64,000 nt of DNA from Phytobacter palmae (GTDB lineage Bacteria; Pseudomonadota; Gammaproteobacteria; Enterobacterales; Enterobacteriaceae). The notes beneath the pieces are model-generated. The model was not told the DNA's origin. It was given only the letters and a program-made list of their open reading frames with translations, and searched no databases. The DNA lies in assembly GCA_900112785.1 (NCBI GenBank), contig FONB01000016.1, positions 48,761 through 112,760 on the forward strand, read 5' to 3'. The first letter of the stretch is position 1; each line of letters opens with the position of its first letter. The translations under genes were made by a program, and so were the position numbers. This document shows, one piece after another, positions 1 through 8,624 of the stretch.

Positions 1-1
1 A

Positions 2-475
2 CAGACTTTGCGAATCTTTTACACAGGTACTGAATTACCCAAAGATCGGGAGTCTGTTTTCTGGCTTAATATTCTCGAAGTTAAGCCTAAACCTCCCGTC
101 GCTGATAATGGTACAGATAATTATATGCATGTTTCAGTCCGGACGAGGATGAAAATATTTTTTCGCCCTGTAGGTCTAACCGGCACTCCGGAAGAATCGG
201 TATCCGGACTGCGTTGGCGGGTTATTCATAACGATGCAGGTTATGGTCTGGAATGTAAGAACTCATCGGCATATAACGTTTCGTTCAGTCATGTGTTATT
301 TAGTGTGGACAAAAGCAAGAATATTGAAACCGATAATGGCATTTGTCCGGCCAGAGGGGGAAGGATTTTTGCGCTGCATGGCACGCCGGGAAATTCTAAT
401 GGAAAGGTCCATTTCACTTATATAGACGATTTTGGAGGATTCAAAGATGAGGCGCAAAGTGTTATTGGTAATTAA
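2..475 (+). CDS. Periplasmic fimbrial chaperone, PapD/FimC family (5' end cut by window)
   Basis: The reading frame is already open at the first bases, so the start lies outside the window; the visible part begins with QTLRIFYTGTELPKDRESVFWLN. The pattern LP-DRES-FWLN is the signature of the first immunoglobulin domain of chaperone-usher pilus chaperones, and the rest (MKIFFRPVGL, then a second beta-rich domain with VHFTYIDDFGG near the end) fits domain 2. These proteins cap pilin subunits in the periplasm by donor-strand complementation and hand them to the outer-membrane usher. It lies 60 bases upstream of a fimbrial adhesin gene on the same strand, as in fimbrial operons. The usher and major pilin would be upstream of the window. 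The family is clear; the fimbrial type is not. Confidence 0.9.
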   Translation, partial: QTLRIFYTGTELPKDRESVFWLNILEVKPKPPVADNGTDNYMHVSVRTRMKIFFRPVGLTGTPEESVSGLRWRVIHNDAGYGLECKNSSAYNVSFSHVLFSVDKSKNIETDNGICPARGGRIFALHGTPGNSNGKVHFTYIDDFGGFKDEAQSVIGN

Positions 476-536
476 GTGAATTATGGTGCAAATCCTGTAT
501 ATCTGTTGAAACCCGGAAGTCGTAGGAGAAAATAAA

Positions 537-1529
537 ATGAAATTTTTAGGAGTTTTAATAAATTACATAATTGTAATTTTTACCTTAACTTTTGCACAGC
601 AATCATGGGCGAATTGCACCAGTGGTCCTACATATACTTATAACTATAACATTCCCGTTACAACATTAACCATACCGAGGGATAAAACCCCAGGGCCTAT
701 TGGAAATGTTATTACTCCAACAATTGGTCAATCAGTCACCGTATCATGTAATGGCGGAGCTCCCAAATTATCGCTTAAATTTGGCTCAAATTTGACTCCT
801 TCCAGTTATTCTCCTGATGTATATGAAACCGGTGTGCCTGGAATTGGAATAAAGATATGGGATACATTTTCATCCCCAATTGTAGTTGGAAACAATCTTA
901 CATACTGGTACAGCCCATCTAACAGTACGACATACACCGGTGGTGCCTGGCTGACTGGTATTCAGGTTCAGTTCTATGTTACAGGTCCTGTATCACCGGG
1001 TGTTATTACGTCATTTCCAAGTATTCAGTCCTGGGCAAACACTCAAATAAGTGAGACTGGTGGGGCAAATTATAATACTCTTAATCTTAAGGGAAACATC
1101 GTTGTCAATGCGCCATCCTGTGAAACGCCTGACGTTACGGTAAAAATGGGAACGCATTACCCAAGGGAGTTTACGTCTGTTGGTTCAACTACTTCTGCAT
1201 CTCCATTTGATTTTAAAATCAATGATTGCAAGTCAGGACTGAATTCTATTTCTTATATATTCTCACCTGCTACGGGCGTTAGTCTGGTTGGAACAGGGAA
1301 TGATCAATATCTTACATTAAATAATCAATCAACTGCTTCTGGCGTAGGGATTCAGGTTTTATATGATGATGGCAGTAATGTACCATTCAATACAAAAATT
1401 TTATACCGGACTTCTCCAGCAGCTGGTGGTTATGTTATTCCCATGAAGGCCCGATATATAAAAACTGCCAGTGATATTACGGGCGGTACTGCTGATTCAG
1501 TTCTCGTTTTTACTATGATATATGAGTAA
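537..1529 (+). CDS. Two-domain fimbrial tip adhesin (FimH-like)
   Basis: A 330-residue protein with a Sec signal peptide (residues 1-25, hydrophobic core IVIFTLTFAQQSWA, then NC). Residues ~26-185 form a unique N-terminal, probably receptor-binding domain rich in Thr, Ser and Tyr; residues ~190-330 are a pilin-like domain with a Cys pair (SCETPDVTV and NDCKSG) and the usual penultimate-aromatic beta strand at the end (VFTMIYE). This architecture is that of tip adhesins of type 1-like fimbriae. An AGGAGAAAATAAA ribosome site precedes the ATG. The gene is AT-rich compared with the rest of the window, which is typical of horizontally spread fimbrial loci. It sits last in the cluster after the chaperone. 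The receptor cannot be told from sequence. Confidence 0.85.
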   Translation: MKFLGVLINYIIVIFTLTFAQQSWANCTSGPTYTYNYNIPVTTLTIPRDKTPGPIGNVITPTIGQSVTVSCNGGAPKLSLKFGSNLTPSSYSPDVYETGVPGIGIKIWDTFSSPIVVGNNLTYWYSPSNSTTYTGGAWLTGIQVQFYVTGPVSPGVITSFPSIQSWANTQISETGGANYNTLNLKGNIVVNAPSCETPDVTVKMGTHYPREFTSVGSTTSASPFDFKINDCKSGLNSISYIFSPATGVSLVGTGNDQYLTLNNQSTASGVGIQVLYDDGSNVPFNTKILYRTSPAAGGYVIPMKARYIKTASDITGGTADSVLVFTMIYE

Positions 1530-1692
1530 TTTAAAAAGATAATAATCCAAATGACAAACATCATTCAGGTGATGTTTGAATTTTTCCAATTTTTCTTGCT
1601 TGCGTAAAATGAAATGTTTTTTTTACCATTTGCAATTCTAATTGTTAAAATTCTATCAAGCAATAATACCATATTGAACAGGTGGTTTATTT

Positions 1693-2352
1693 ATGATTTC
1701 TGCAATTGTCTCAGTCAATGACGTTCTATATAGAAACAGCCTTGAGAAATTCATCTCTGTAATGTTTGCCAATAAATTCAATAAGGCGATTGTTTTTTCT
1801 CATAAACTTAATGCCATAAGTGTCAGCACCGCTGATATTATTTTTTTAGAATTTTGCAACGGTGAAACCATGATATGTACTCCAGAACTTATGTTCAGGA
1901 AAAAAAGCATTGTCATTGGTATAGTCGATGATTTATCCAGAGTAGCGACAGTGTCATCCGGATGTTTCCCTGACGTTGTTTTTATCGAGCGAAAATCTGA
2001 TTTAGAAACCATTGAAAGAGTAGTTACCCGGCAATGGAAAATAAGGTTTCTTTCCGGAAAAGATCCTTTATGCTTTTCATGTTACAAATGTAAACCGGCA
2101 TCAATGACGCACAAAGAAACCATGATAATGTCTAAAATTCTGCAAGGCATTAGTGTTGCGCAAATTGCAAATGATTTGAACCTGGATTGTAAGACTATTT
2201 ATGTTCATAAACACTCCGTAATGAAGAAATTCAATCTAATAAATGATTGCGAATTAATTGCTTTCCTTAATTCTTTAAAGAATAAGAATGTTAAACCTAA
2301 TCTATTCAGGGAATTAATTGAACATAATAATAAACCCAACTTTCTATACTGA
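1693..2352 (+). CDS. LuxR/NarL-type HTH regulator, probably of the fimbrial cluster
   Basis: A 219-residue protein. The C-terminal part (about 137-200) reads as a GerE/LuxR helix-turn-helix: MTHKETMIMSKILQGISVAQIANDL, then KTIYVHKHSVMKKF. The N-terminal ~120 residues are receiver-like in size but I do not see a convincing phospho-acceptor pattern, so it may be a FimW/FimZ-like regulator without phosphorylation. It follows the adhesin on the same strand after 163 bases of AT-rich DNA, a common place for fimbrial regulators. Its own base composition is as AT-rich as the fimbrial genes. It probably controls fimbrial expression, but that is inferred from location only. Confidence 0.65.
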   Translation: MISAIVSVNDVLYRNSLEKFISVMFANKFNKAIVFSHKLNAISVSTADIIFLEFCNGETMICTPELMFRKKSIVIGIVDDLSRVATVSSGCFPDVVFIERKSDLETIERVVTRQWKIRFLSGKDPLCFSCYKCKPASMTHKETMIMSKILQGISVAQIANDLNLDCKTIYVHKHSVMKKFNLINDCELIAFLNSLKNKNVKPNLFRELIEHNNKPNFLY

Positions 2353-2548
2353 CATGTGAAGATAATATTGGAAAATTGATTGATAAAGTGAATTCCATCT
2401 GGTTTATGTCAGATGATATATTCATGCAAATTAATTTATTACTCTGATGGTATAGCTTTTATTTTGATAATTCAGTCTGAAGAGATGGCTTTGACTGTCA
2501 GCCGTAATTGGTCGTTACCTTTTCTGGCGCTATGTCTTATGCTGGCTT

Positions 2549-2854
2549 GTGGGCGAACATGGACACACTGATACGCTTGTCGCCAGAGCTCAACAAGGTA
2601 TGAAGGCAACGCTTACGCACGTTATACAACGCAAAGAGCTTGCCGACTATCTCCAGTGCCTTCGGGTTGAAGTGGCAAAGCAGAGACTTGAATCGAAACC
2701 AGTCAACTTTGATGAAGTGAGTCTGCGTGTCGGTTACACCGACGCAGGCACGTTTCGACAGTTGTTTAAGCGAAAGACGGGGCTGACGCCACGCGACTAC
2801 CAAATACGCTTTGCCCGCCCCAGTTCCCCGGATAACGATGGTGATAATACTTAA
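2549..2854 (+). pseudogene. Truncated AraC-family regulator, C-terminal HTH remnant
   Basis: The frame from about 2640 encodes YLQCLRVEVAKQRLE, then FDEVSLRVGYTDAGTFRQLF and GLTPRDYQIRF. That is the second helix-turn-helix and closing motif of an AraC/GlxA-type DNA-binding domain. The first HTH and the entire sensor domain are missing, and only a short unrelated stretch precedes it (possible starts GTG 2549 or ATG 2600). It therefore looks like the 3' remnant of a ~320-codon gene, broken at the junction between the AT-rich fimbrial segment and the following housekeeping-like DNA. A short expressed DNA-binding peptide cannot be excluded. Confidence 0.6.
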
Positions 2855-2879
2855 CCTGCTGCGCCCAGTCGGATTCAGA

Positions 2880-4319
2880 TCAGGACGATAACAGCACTGA
2901 TAAACGTTTCACCGCCGCTTGTGCTTCTTCTGTACTGGCAAAATTGGTAAATCCCATCAACAGCCCATTCTGCTGCGGGGTCTCAGCATCCCATTCACTG
3001 AGCGCCTTAACTCCAAGCCCTGCCGCCTGCGCCGCCGTTGCCAGCGTTTTGTCGGACTGGCGTTCGTTCAGGTAAGCCAGAACTTGTATGCCCCCGGCCT
3101 GAGGCTGGATGTGCAGAGATGAGCCGAAAATGCTTTCAAGTGCATCCACAAGATAACCACGCCTGACGGCGTACAACTGGCGCATTTTGCGCAAATGGCG
3201 GGCAAAATGCCCTTGTTGCATAAACGCTGCCACCATCGCTTGCGGCAGAATAGAGCCCGGCCCCGGCCAGTGGTTAACGGCCTCGTGAAAGGTCAGTTGC
3301 AGAGAGGGGGGCACCACCAGGTAGGCCAGACGTAAGCCGGGAAAGAGGACTTTACTGAAAGTGCCGGTATAAAGCACACGTTGTTCATGATCGAGGCTTT
3401 TCAGGGCCGGTAGCGGATGACCGTGGTAGCGGAATTCACTGTCGTAGTCATCCTCAATGATCCATGCATCTTTTTGGTTCGCCCATGCCAGCAACGCCAG
3501 ACGTCGGGCCAGGGACAGTGCGACACCTGTGGGGCTTTGGTGTGAAGGCGTGACGACGGCAAAACGTGCATTCGGTGCCCGTTGCTCCCCGGTAGCCACC
3601 TGTAATCCCTCGTTATCTACCGGAACGGGTGTCAACGTCATCCCCATTTGCTGCAAAAAGTATCTGCCGGGAAAATAACCCGGGTTTTCATACCAGCCAC
3701 AGTCGCCTGCCTGTAAAACAGTACGACACAGCAACTCAAGCGCCCCCTGATAGCCAATGGTAATAAACACCTGCTCCGGTGTGCAGGCGATACCGCGAGA
3801 GATGCCCAGATAGGTGGCAATGGCCTCCCTAAGCGGCGCATATCCGGCCGGATCGGGTTGAGCCATCACCGTTGACTCAATCATGCGCAGCGTTTGTGCA
3901 GACAGGCGAGACCATATTTTCCGTGGGAACGCGTCCAGCGCCGGTACACCTGGCTGAAACGGCAGAATATTCCCCGTCAGGCGCGTCTGATTCGGCTGTG
4001 CAACGGAGGTTTTGCGTCGCTGCGGCGCTTTTCCGGTGGTCGGCAGCGTCGCCAGTTGGGGCGATACCCGGGTTCCTGCCGCTCCCTTCGTCACAAGATA
4101 GCCTTCACTGACCAGCATCTGGTAAGCCATTTCCACCGTTCCCCGCGCTACGTGAAGTTCGCTGGCGAGATTGCGTATTGACGGGACGCGTTCCCCGGGG
4201 CGTAACCGACCGGCAGTAATAGCGTCGCGATATCGCTGGTAAAGCTGCAAATAGAGCGGCGTATCGGGCTGCCTGCTGGATTCAGGCATCAATGCTTCCA
4301 CATTCTTTGTCCTGGTCAT
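2880..4319 (-). CDS. MocR/PdxR-type regulator (GntR wHTH fused to aminotransferase-like domain)
   Basis: A 479-residue protein. Residues ~17-80 are a GntR winged helix (LYLQLYQRYRDAITAGRLRP, GERVPSIRNLA, ARGTVEMAYQ). Residues ~115-479 are a fold-type I aminotransferase domain with the PLP lysine in TGTFSKVLFPGLRLAY and the usual DYDSEFRY segment. MocR proteins sense PLP or amino-acid adducts and commonly control a divergent neighbour. Here the divergent genes, 71 bases away, are a GNAT acetyltransferase and an AhpD-like protein, which are the most likely targets. An alternative start, 30 bases further in (MPESSRQ), is possible. The effector is unknown. Confidence 0.85.
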   Translation of the reverse strand: MTRTKNVEALMPESSRQPDTPLYLQLYQRYRDAITAGRLRPGERVPSIRNLASELHVARGTVEMAYQMLVSEGYLVTKGAAGTRVSPQLATLPTTGKAPQRRKTSVAQPNQTRLTGNILPFQPGVPALDAFPRKIWSRLSAQTLRMIESTVMAQPDPAGYAPLREAIATYLGISRGIACTPEQVFITIGYQGALELLCRTVLQAGDCGWYENPGYFPGRYFLQQMGMTLTPVPVDNEGLQVATGEQRAPNARFAVVTPSHQSPTGVALSLARRLALLAWANQKDAWIIEDDYDSEFRYHGHPLPALKSLDHEQRVLYTGTFSKVLFPGLRLAYLVVPPSLQLTFHEAVNHWPGPGSILPQAMVAAFMQQGHFARHLRKMRQLYAVRRGYLVDALESIFGSSLHIQPQAGGIQVLAYLNERQSDKTLATAAQAAGLGVKALSEWDAETPQQNGLLMGFTNFASTEEAQAAVKRLSVLLSS

Positions 4320-4390
4320 TTAGATAATTCTTGTCACTGTAGCATAGGTCATGGCGGGGATATATTGCAGCCATCAGACAGGGGAAACGT

Positions 4391-4825
4391 ATGGCGACAT
4401 TCGAAATACACAACATTGAAAGCGAACATGAACTCCAGACCGCATACGTATTAATGCGGGAGTTGCGACCACACCTGGCAGATGCAGAGAACTTTATAGC
4501 CCGTGTTCACCGTCAGGCTGGACAGGGTTATAGCCTCAAGGGCGTCTGGCAGGATCACGAGCTACTGGCCCTGGCGGGCTACCGGATTTCGGAAAATCTG
4601 ATCTACGGTCGCTTTCTCTATGTTGATGATCTTGTGACGGCACCCCGTGCCCGCAGCCACGGTCTGGGCGCGAAATTGATCGATGCCCTGCGTGAAGAGG
4701 CACGCTGCCAGAATTGTACTCACCTGGTACTTGATACCGGCTTAGGTAATGCGCTGGGCCAACGTTTCTACTATCGACAAGGCTTGCTGGCGGCAGGCAT
4801 GCACTTTCGCCAGTCCTTAGTATGA
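4391..4825 (+). CDS. GNAT-family N-acetyltransferase
   Basis: A 144-residue single-domain protein with the acetyl-CoA binding motif A (VDDLVTAPRARSHGLGAKLI, i.e. R-x-x-G-L-G) followed by LVLDTGLGNALGQRFYYRQG, the typical motif B region. Such small GNAT proteins acetylate amines on small molecules or proteins. A GGGGAAACGT ribosome site precedes the ATG. The gene is divergent from a MocR regulator and is followed 27 bases later by an AhpD-like gene on the same strand, so the two probably form a small operon under the MocR protein. Substrate unknown. Confidence 0.8.
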   Translation: MATFEIHNIESEHELQTAYVLMRELRPHLADAENFIARVHRQAGQGYSLKGVWQDHELLALAGYRISENLIYGRFLYVDDLVTAPRARSHGLGAKLIDALREEARCQNCTHLVLDTGLGNALGQRFYYRQGLLAAGMHFRQSLV

Positions 4826-4852
4826 AGTTTTTTAATAACCGGAGATAACCTG

Positions 4853-5287
4853 ATGAGCACCCCACAACGTTTACCCTATTACACCCTTTCCCCGGAAGCA
4901 TATAGCGGGTTTGCGGCGACCAAAAAGGCGCTGAGTAAGAGCACTCTCGGGAAAACGCTGATTGAATTAGTCTGGCTGCGGATCTCCCAGATTAACGGCT
5001 GCGCATTTTGCCTGGAGATGCATGCGAAAGCGCTGCGTGCCGATGGCGAAAGCGCTGCGCGACTGGATAGCCTGGCAGGCTGGCGCGTCAGCGAATTGTT
5101 TAGCGAACGTGAACGTGCAGCCCTCGCGTGGGCAGAGTCTTTAACGCACGTAGATAAAACGCATGCGCCCGATGCGGATTACACCCCTCTGGCGGATCAT
5201 TTCAGCGAAGCTGAAATTTCCGATCTGACCTTTGCGATTGCGCTGATGAGCGCATTTAATCGCCTGGCGATCGGCATGCGTCAGTAA
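4853..5287 (+). CDS. Carboxymuconolactone decarboxylase/AhpD-like protein
   Basis: A 144-residue helical protein with the AhpD redox motif INGCAFCLEMHAKALR (C-x-x-C followed by H), which in AhpD-like proteins relays protons and electrons for peroxide reduction. RVSELFSERERAALAWAESLT is the second conserved helix of the family. Length fits the alkylhydroperoxidase AhpD core group. It has a GGAGATAACCTG ribosome site and lies directly behind the GNAT gene. Likely role: peroxidase-like or disulfide-relay activity in stress response; the physiological substrate is not visible. Confidence 0.85.
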   Translation: MSTPQRLPYYTLSPEAYSGFAATKKALSKSTLGKTLIELVWLRISQINGCAFCLEMHAKALRADGESAARLDSLAGWRVSELFSERERAALAWAESLTHVDKTHAPDADYTPLADHFSEAEISDLTFAIALMSAFNRLAIGMRQ

Positions 5288-5511
5288 TCCTTACATCCGG
5301 CTCAGGGACGCGCCGGAATGGAAAAAGTGTAAATGGGCATTCTGCGTATCAAATGCATCCCACCCAGACCCCCTAAGTCCGCTGCTATCGCCCAGCCAGA
5401 GTCGCTGCAATGGCCCGGCCAATCTGTCGGATATCTGTAGTTCTCCTTTAAAAATCATCATCTGCGATGAAGAGGTTCCCGCCGCGTGAACGATCGCGGT
5501 TAAGAAGCGTG

Positions 5512-5566
5512 TTGCGCAGTCAGATAGAGTGGCTTATGATTGCAATTGCAACGATTGCAATTGCAA
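5512..5566 (+). promoter_or_regulatory. GST/SMR promoter with two TTGCAATTGCAA operators
   Basis: A sigma70-like promoter is visible: TTGCGC at 5512-5517, 17-base spacer, TATGAT at 5535-5540. Two copies of the 12-bp palindrome TTGCAATTGCAA follow in tandem at 5540-5551 and 5555-5566, 15 bases apart, overlapping the -10 box and the start region. The same palindrome occurs in front of the MarR gene at 10346-10357. The position suits repression by that MarR protein. The promoter and operator assignments are inferences from pattern. Confidence 0.65.
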
Positions 5567-5590
5567 TTCAAATACTCAATAAGGATGAAC

Positions 5591-6262
5591 ATGACACAGG
5601 TAACAATTGATCTCGCGTTTTATACTGCCGACACGCCAAACGGGCAAAAAATCAGCATATTTCTCAAAGAGGCCGGTCTGGCGTATAAACAGTTCAATCT
5701 TGATTTGGACAAAGGGGAGCAGCGCCATCCCGATTTTCTTAAGATCAACCCGATTGGCAAGATCCCCGTGATTGTTGATCGGCAAACTGGCCTGCGCATT
5801 TTTGAGTCGGGCGCCATCCTTTCCTGGCTCTCCTCTAAAACCGGATGTTTGCTGCCCGCTACGGAAGCTGAAAACGTCGCCGTACAACAGTGGTTATTTT
5901 TCCAGGTCGGTAGTATCGGCCCAATGCTGGGGCAGTTATGGTGGTTTTTACATGGTTCCAGCACAGTCAATGACGAGGCGATAAAACGATACCAGGAGCA
6001 ATCGCTGCGTCTTTACCAGGTTGTGGATAAGCGGCTCAGTGAGTCTGCTTTCCTTGCCGGTGAAAACTACACCATTGCTGATATTGCCGCATTCACCTGG
6101 CTCCGAACCTGGGACGAGTTGAGACTGAACATTACCCCTTACCCGCACGTTAAGCGGTGGCTTCATGTGATTGCCGCGCGACCGGCGGTACAAGCGGGAC
6201 TTCATGCGAGTAAGCCGCTCCCTGGAGCGAGGATTGAGCGATTAACATCGAGTGAGGAGTGA
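5591..6262 (+). CDS. Glutathione S-transferase
   Basis: A 223-residue protein: N-terminal thioredoxin fold (about 1-80, with NPIGKIPVIVD and the glutathione-contact FESGAILSWL) and an all-helical C-terminal domain containing FLAGENYTIADIAAFTWLRT, the N-capping box of GSTs. Start chosen at the ATG 5591 because AAGG lies six bases upstream; earlier ATG/ATT codons overlap the operator DNA. GSTs conjugate glutathione to electrophiles in the cytosol. The gene is followed four bases later by an SMR efflux pump, so the pair looks like a two-step detoxification operon controlled by the MarR-type operators immediately upstream. Confidence 0.88.
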   Translation: MTQVTIDLAFYTADTPNGQKISIFLKEAGLAYKQFNLDLDKGEQRHPDFLKINPIGKIPVIVDRQTGLRIFESGAILSWLSSKTGCLLPATEAENVAVQQWLFFQVGSIGPMLGQLWWFLHGSSTVNDEAIKRYQEQSLRLYQVVDKRLSESAFLAGENYTIADIAAFTWLRTWDELRLNITPYPHVKRWLHVIAARPAVQAGLHASKPLPGARIERLTSSEE

Positions 6263-6266
6263 GGCC

Positions 6267-6590
6267 ATGGCATGGGCGTATTTGTTTCTTGCTGCTGCCC
6301 TTGAAATTGTGATGGGCATTTCCCTCAAATTAAACGCGGGGTGGACCAGGCTCGGGGCAAGTATTATCGCCGTCATGGCTGGGCTGGGCAGTATTTACTT
6401 GCTTGCGTTGGCTTTGCGTTCCTTGCCTGTTGGAATGGCGTATGCCATGTGGACCGGCACAGGAACGATTGGGTTGGTTCTTGCAGGTATGCTGATTTTT
6501 CAGGATGAGATGAGCTGGCCCCGGGTTTGCTTTATGGGGCTGGCTTTTATCGGCATTATCGGCTTACGTTTCTGCGAAACAACGGGATAA
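6267..6590 (+). CDS. Small multidrug resistance (SMR) family exporter, SugE/Gdx-like
   Basis: A 107-residue protein with four predicted membrane helices. The essential membrane glutamate is in AAALEIVMGISLKLNAG near residue 13, and the third-helix signature SLPVGMAYAMWTGTGTIG is closer to SugE/Gdx (guanidinium and quaternary ammonium exporters) than to EmrE. Start is ATG 6267, with GAGG just upstream. It begins four bases after the GST stop codon, implying co-transcription. Most homologues act as dual-topology homodimers driven by proton antiport. Substrate is not determined from the sequence. Confidence 0.85.
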   Translation: MAWAYLFLAAALEIVMGISLKLNAGWTRLGASIIAVMAGLGSIYLLALALRSLPVGMAYAMWTGTGTIGLVLAGMLIFQDEMSWPRVCFMGLAFIGIIGLRFCETTG

Positions 6591-6737
6591 GCGCATTGCT
6601 GGCTGCTTATAGCAATGGCGATTTTCCGCTTATTCAAAATATCTTCACCTGTACGTTAATTGTGCAGCGGCTTGATATGCCGCCGTGGTAAAGCAGAGAA
6701 TACCGGCATCTTATATTTTATCTGCCATGCAGAGGAT

Positions 6738-7223
6738 TCATCTTCCTCTGGCTTTTTCACCGGTCAGCGTTAGCACCGTACTGGTTGTAATGGCGACGAC
6801 TTTGCCATCATCGCGCGATATTTCACATCGGTAATGACTGATCGTTTTGCCGCGATGTTCCGCCTGCGCGGTAGCTAACAATCGCGAACGCCACACAGGG
6901 CGGACAAAAGAGGTCTTAATATCGATTGTTGTAAAACTTTCATCCTTTTTCATTAAGGTAGAATGCGCGGTGCCAATAGCTGCGTCTGCCAGTTCACATA
7001 ATAGCCCTCCGTGGACGGTACCCTGCTGATTTCCATGGAGTGCGGGATCGGCATCCAGCGCGAGTGTAGCCGTCGCCTCACCGACATCCACAATGCTGAT
7101 ACCCAGCAGTCGTGAGATGGCTGTGGGATAATTCATATGTGTTGTCATTGTCTCGTCCAGCGTTCCTTGCAACTGGCGCTGCAAAAACTCCAGTACGGGG
7201 ATATAAACCGATTTTTCTTTCAT
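6738..7223 (-). CDS. PaaI-family hotdog acyl-CoA thioesterase
   Basis: A 161-residue single hotdog-fold protein. The PaaI/YdiI signature QGTVHGGLLCELADAAIGTA is present near residues 67-86 with conserved HGG, followed by the strand pattern TIDIKTSFVRPV. These enzymes hydrolyse acyl or aryl-CoA thioesters in the cytosol. AGAGGATTAAT precedes the ATG. It lies downstream of ridA-, cupin- and epimerase-like genes on the same strand, although a 244-base gap to ridA makes a shared transcript uncertain. Substrate unknown. Confidence 0.85.
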   Translation of the reverse strand: MKEKSVYIPVLEFLQRQLQGTLDETMTTHMNYPTAISRLLGISIVDVGEATATLALDADPALHGNQQGTVHGGLLCELADAAIGTAHSTLMKKDESFTTIDIKTSFVRPVWRSRLLATAQAEHRGKTISHYRCEISRDDGKVVAITTSTVLTLTGEKARGR

Positions 7224-7467
7224 ATTAATCCTCTGTACGCATAAATACCGTAGGGTAGAAATAGAGCAGGATATTTGTCATTCCTCCGGGAATAACCAGA
7301 TGTGTTTTATGGTTATTTGCTGGTGGAAACTTTCGCTAAAAGATTTATATTCTCTGTCAATGATATGTCCGTAAGTTGCAAAACGATTTGCCTCCTTATC
7401 CCTGGAGGCATTTAAAACATTATCGCAACGGCCAAAAAATACTGGCTCTGTCTGGCGGGAGGTTATT

Positions 7468-7896
7468 TTACTTTCGCACCGCGACTATCATTTCCAGCTC
7501 AACAGGCGCGCCTCGCGGTAATTCAGCTACACCTACCGACGTACGGGTATGTGTGCCCCTTGTGCCAAGCCTTGCAACGAGTTGATCGGATGCCCCGTTC
7601 ATCACCTGGCTCTGCTGGGTAAAACCAGGAGCAGAAGCAATATACCCTACTACTTTAATCACCTGGATAATATTATCTTCGCCTCCGACCGCCTCACTCA
7701 CTGCCGCAATGCAGAGGTCGGCACAAAAAGCCGCAGCCTGTTGGGCCGCAGGGAGATCAATGTCCATTCCCACTTTTCCTGCGTAAAGCAGCGTTTCACC
7801 TTTGCGCGGAAGCTGTCCGCTCACATAAGCCAGCCCGTCATGGATGATGACAGGAACATAATTCCCACCCGGCTTATTAGTTATATGTTCAGTCAT
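7468..7896 (-). CDS. RidA/YjgF-family protein
   Basis: A 142-residue RidA-like protein with HDGLAYVSGQLPR near the start and the C-terminal segment RTSVGVAELPRGAPVELEMI, where the family's conserved Arg and acidic residue lie. Archetypal RidA deaminates reactive enamine/imine intermediates from PLP enzymes. I chose the ATG at 7896 because AGGTGAGACT lies just upstream; an in-frame extension to 7974 lacks family similarity. The sequence belongs to one of the longer Rid subfamilies rather than to the housekeeping RidA, so the true substrate may differ. Confidence 0.85.
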   Translation of the reverse strand: MTEHITNKPGGNYVPVIIHDGLAYVSGQLPRKGETLLYAGKVGMDIDLPAAQQAAAFCADLCIAAVSEAVGGEDNIIQVIKVVGYIASAPGFTQQSQVMNGASDQLVARLGTRGTHTRTSVGVAELPRGAPVELEMIVAVRK

Positions 7897-8031
7897 AGTC
7901 TCACCTCTATTTTTCCGTTCCTGTATTCGGGATAATTTACTCACAACCTGACCAGAATATACGCTGTCAGCCAAACAGGAGCCGGAATTATTTTCATATT
8001 CCGCACGCTAATATCCCTGACTCGGAAAAAT

Positions 8032-8574
8032 TCAGTCAGGTATCACGAGGGGGCCACAATTGCTGTCGGTAATAAATGTTGCCAGTAATTCGGCAGGTTC
8101 ACTCTTACTGACGTTTTCGGCAAAAAGATGTAATGCGCCGGGCGGTTCGAACCATGTCTGTCCGGCTGTATAATTTGCAGCCGCACTTCCTTCCATTTGG
8201 GAGCGTAAAGTGCCTTTCAGGACAAAAGCAGACACTGAACCCGGATGACGATGGCTCGGTGTATACGCGTCTGGTGGGAAGTCAATCACCGCGACGGTAA
8301 GGGATTTGCCGGGAATGCCGGGCAAAGGCTCACAGGAAACGGGCCTGATATTTGTCTGAGGTCGCGTGGTCTCTATGGGGCCGGACATCTGCATATTCAT
8401 AGAATGCCGGTCAGAATGATGCCTGTCTGGCGTTGACGCAGCCGGATAAGAGACGGAATGGACAATATAACCCCCGATGAACAAGGCCGCGCCGACAGTA
8501 GCCATAATGCTGAGCCGCATGAAAGGCAAGGGGCTCTTCTCCAGGGCGAAGGTTGAGTCATGTTGTGTAATCAC
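8032..8574 (-). CDS. Membrane-anchored or secreted cupin-domain protein
   Basis: A 180-residue protein starting with GTG at 8574 behind AAGAGGTTCCC. Residues ~18-42 form one hydrophobic segment (FMRLSIMATVGAALFIGGYI) acting as a signal anchor; a His/Met-rich linker follows (RHHSDRHSMNMQM). Residues ~80-175 are a small cupin with the metal-binding motif HRHPGSVSAFVLKG and a second half with GALHLFAENVS. Function unknown; the His/Met-rich linker could bind metal. It is 50 bases downstream of an NAD-epimerase gene on the same strand, which suggests one transcript. Confidence 0.75.
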   Translation of the reverse strand: MITQHDSTFALEKSPLPFMRLSIMATVGAALFIGGYIVHSVSYPAASTPDRHHSDRHSMNMQMSGPIETTRPQTNIRPVSCEPLPGIPGKSLTVAVIDFPPDAYTPSHRHPGSVSAFVLKGTLRSQMEGSAAANYTAGQTWFEPPGALHLFAENVSKSEPAELLATFITDSNCGPLVIPD

Positions 8575-8624
8575 GGGAACCTCTTTTTCTGACGAAATAC
8601 CGAAACAAAAAGCACTGAATTGCG

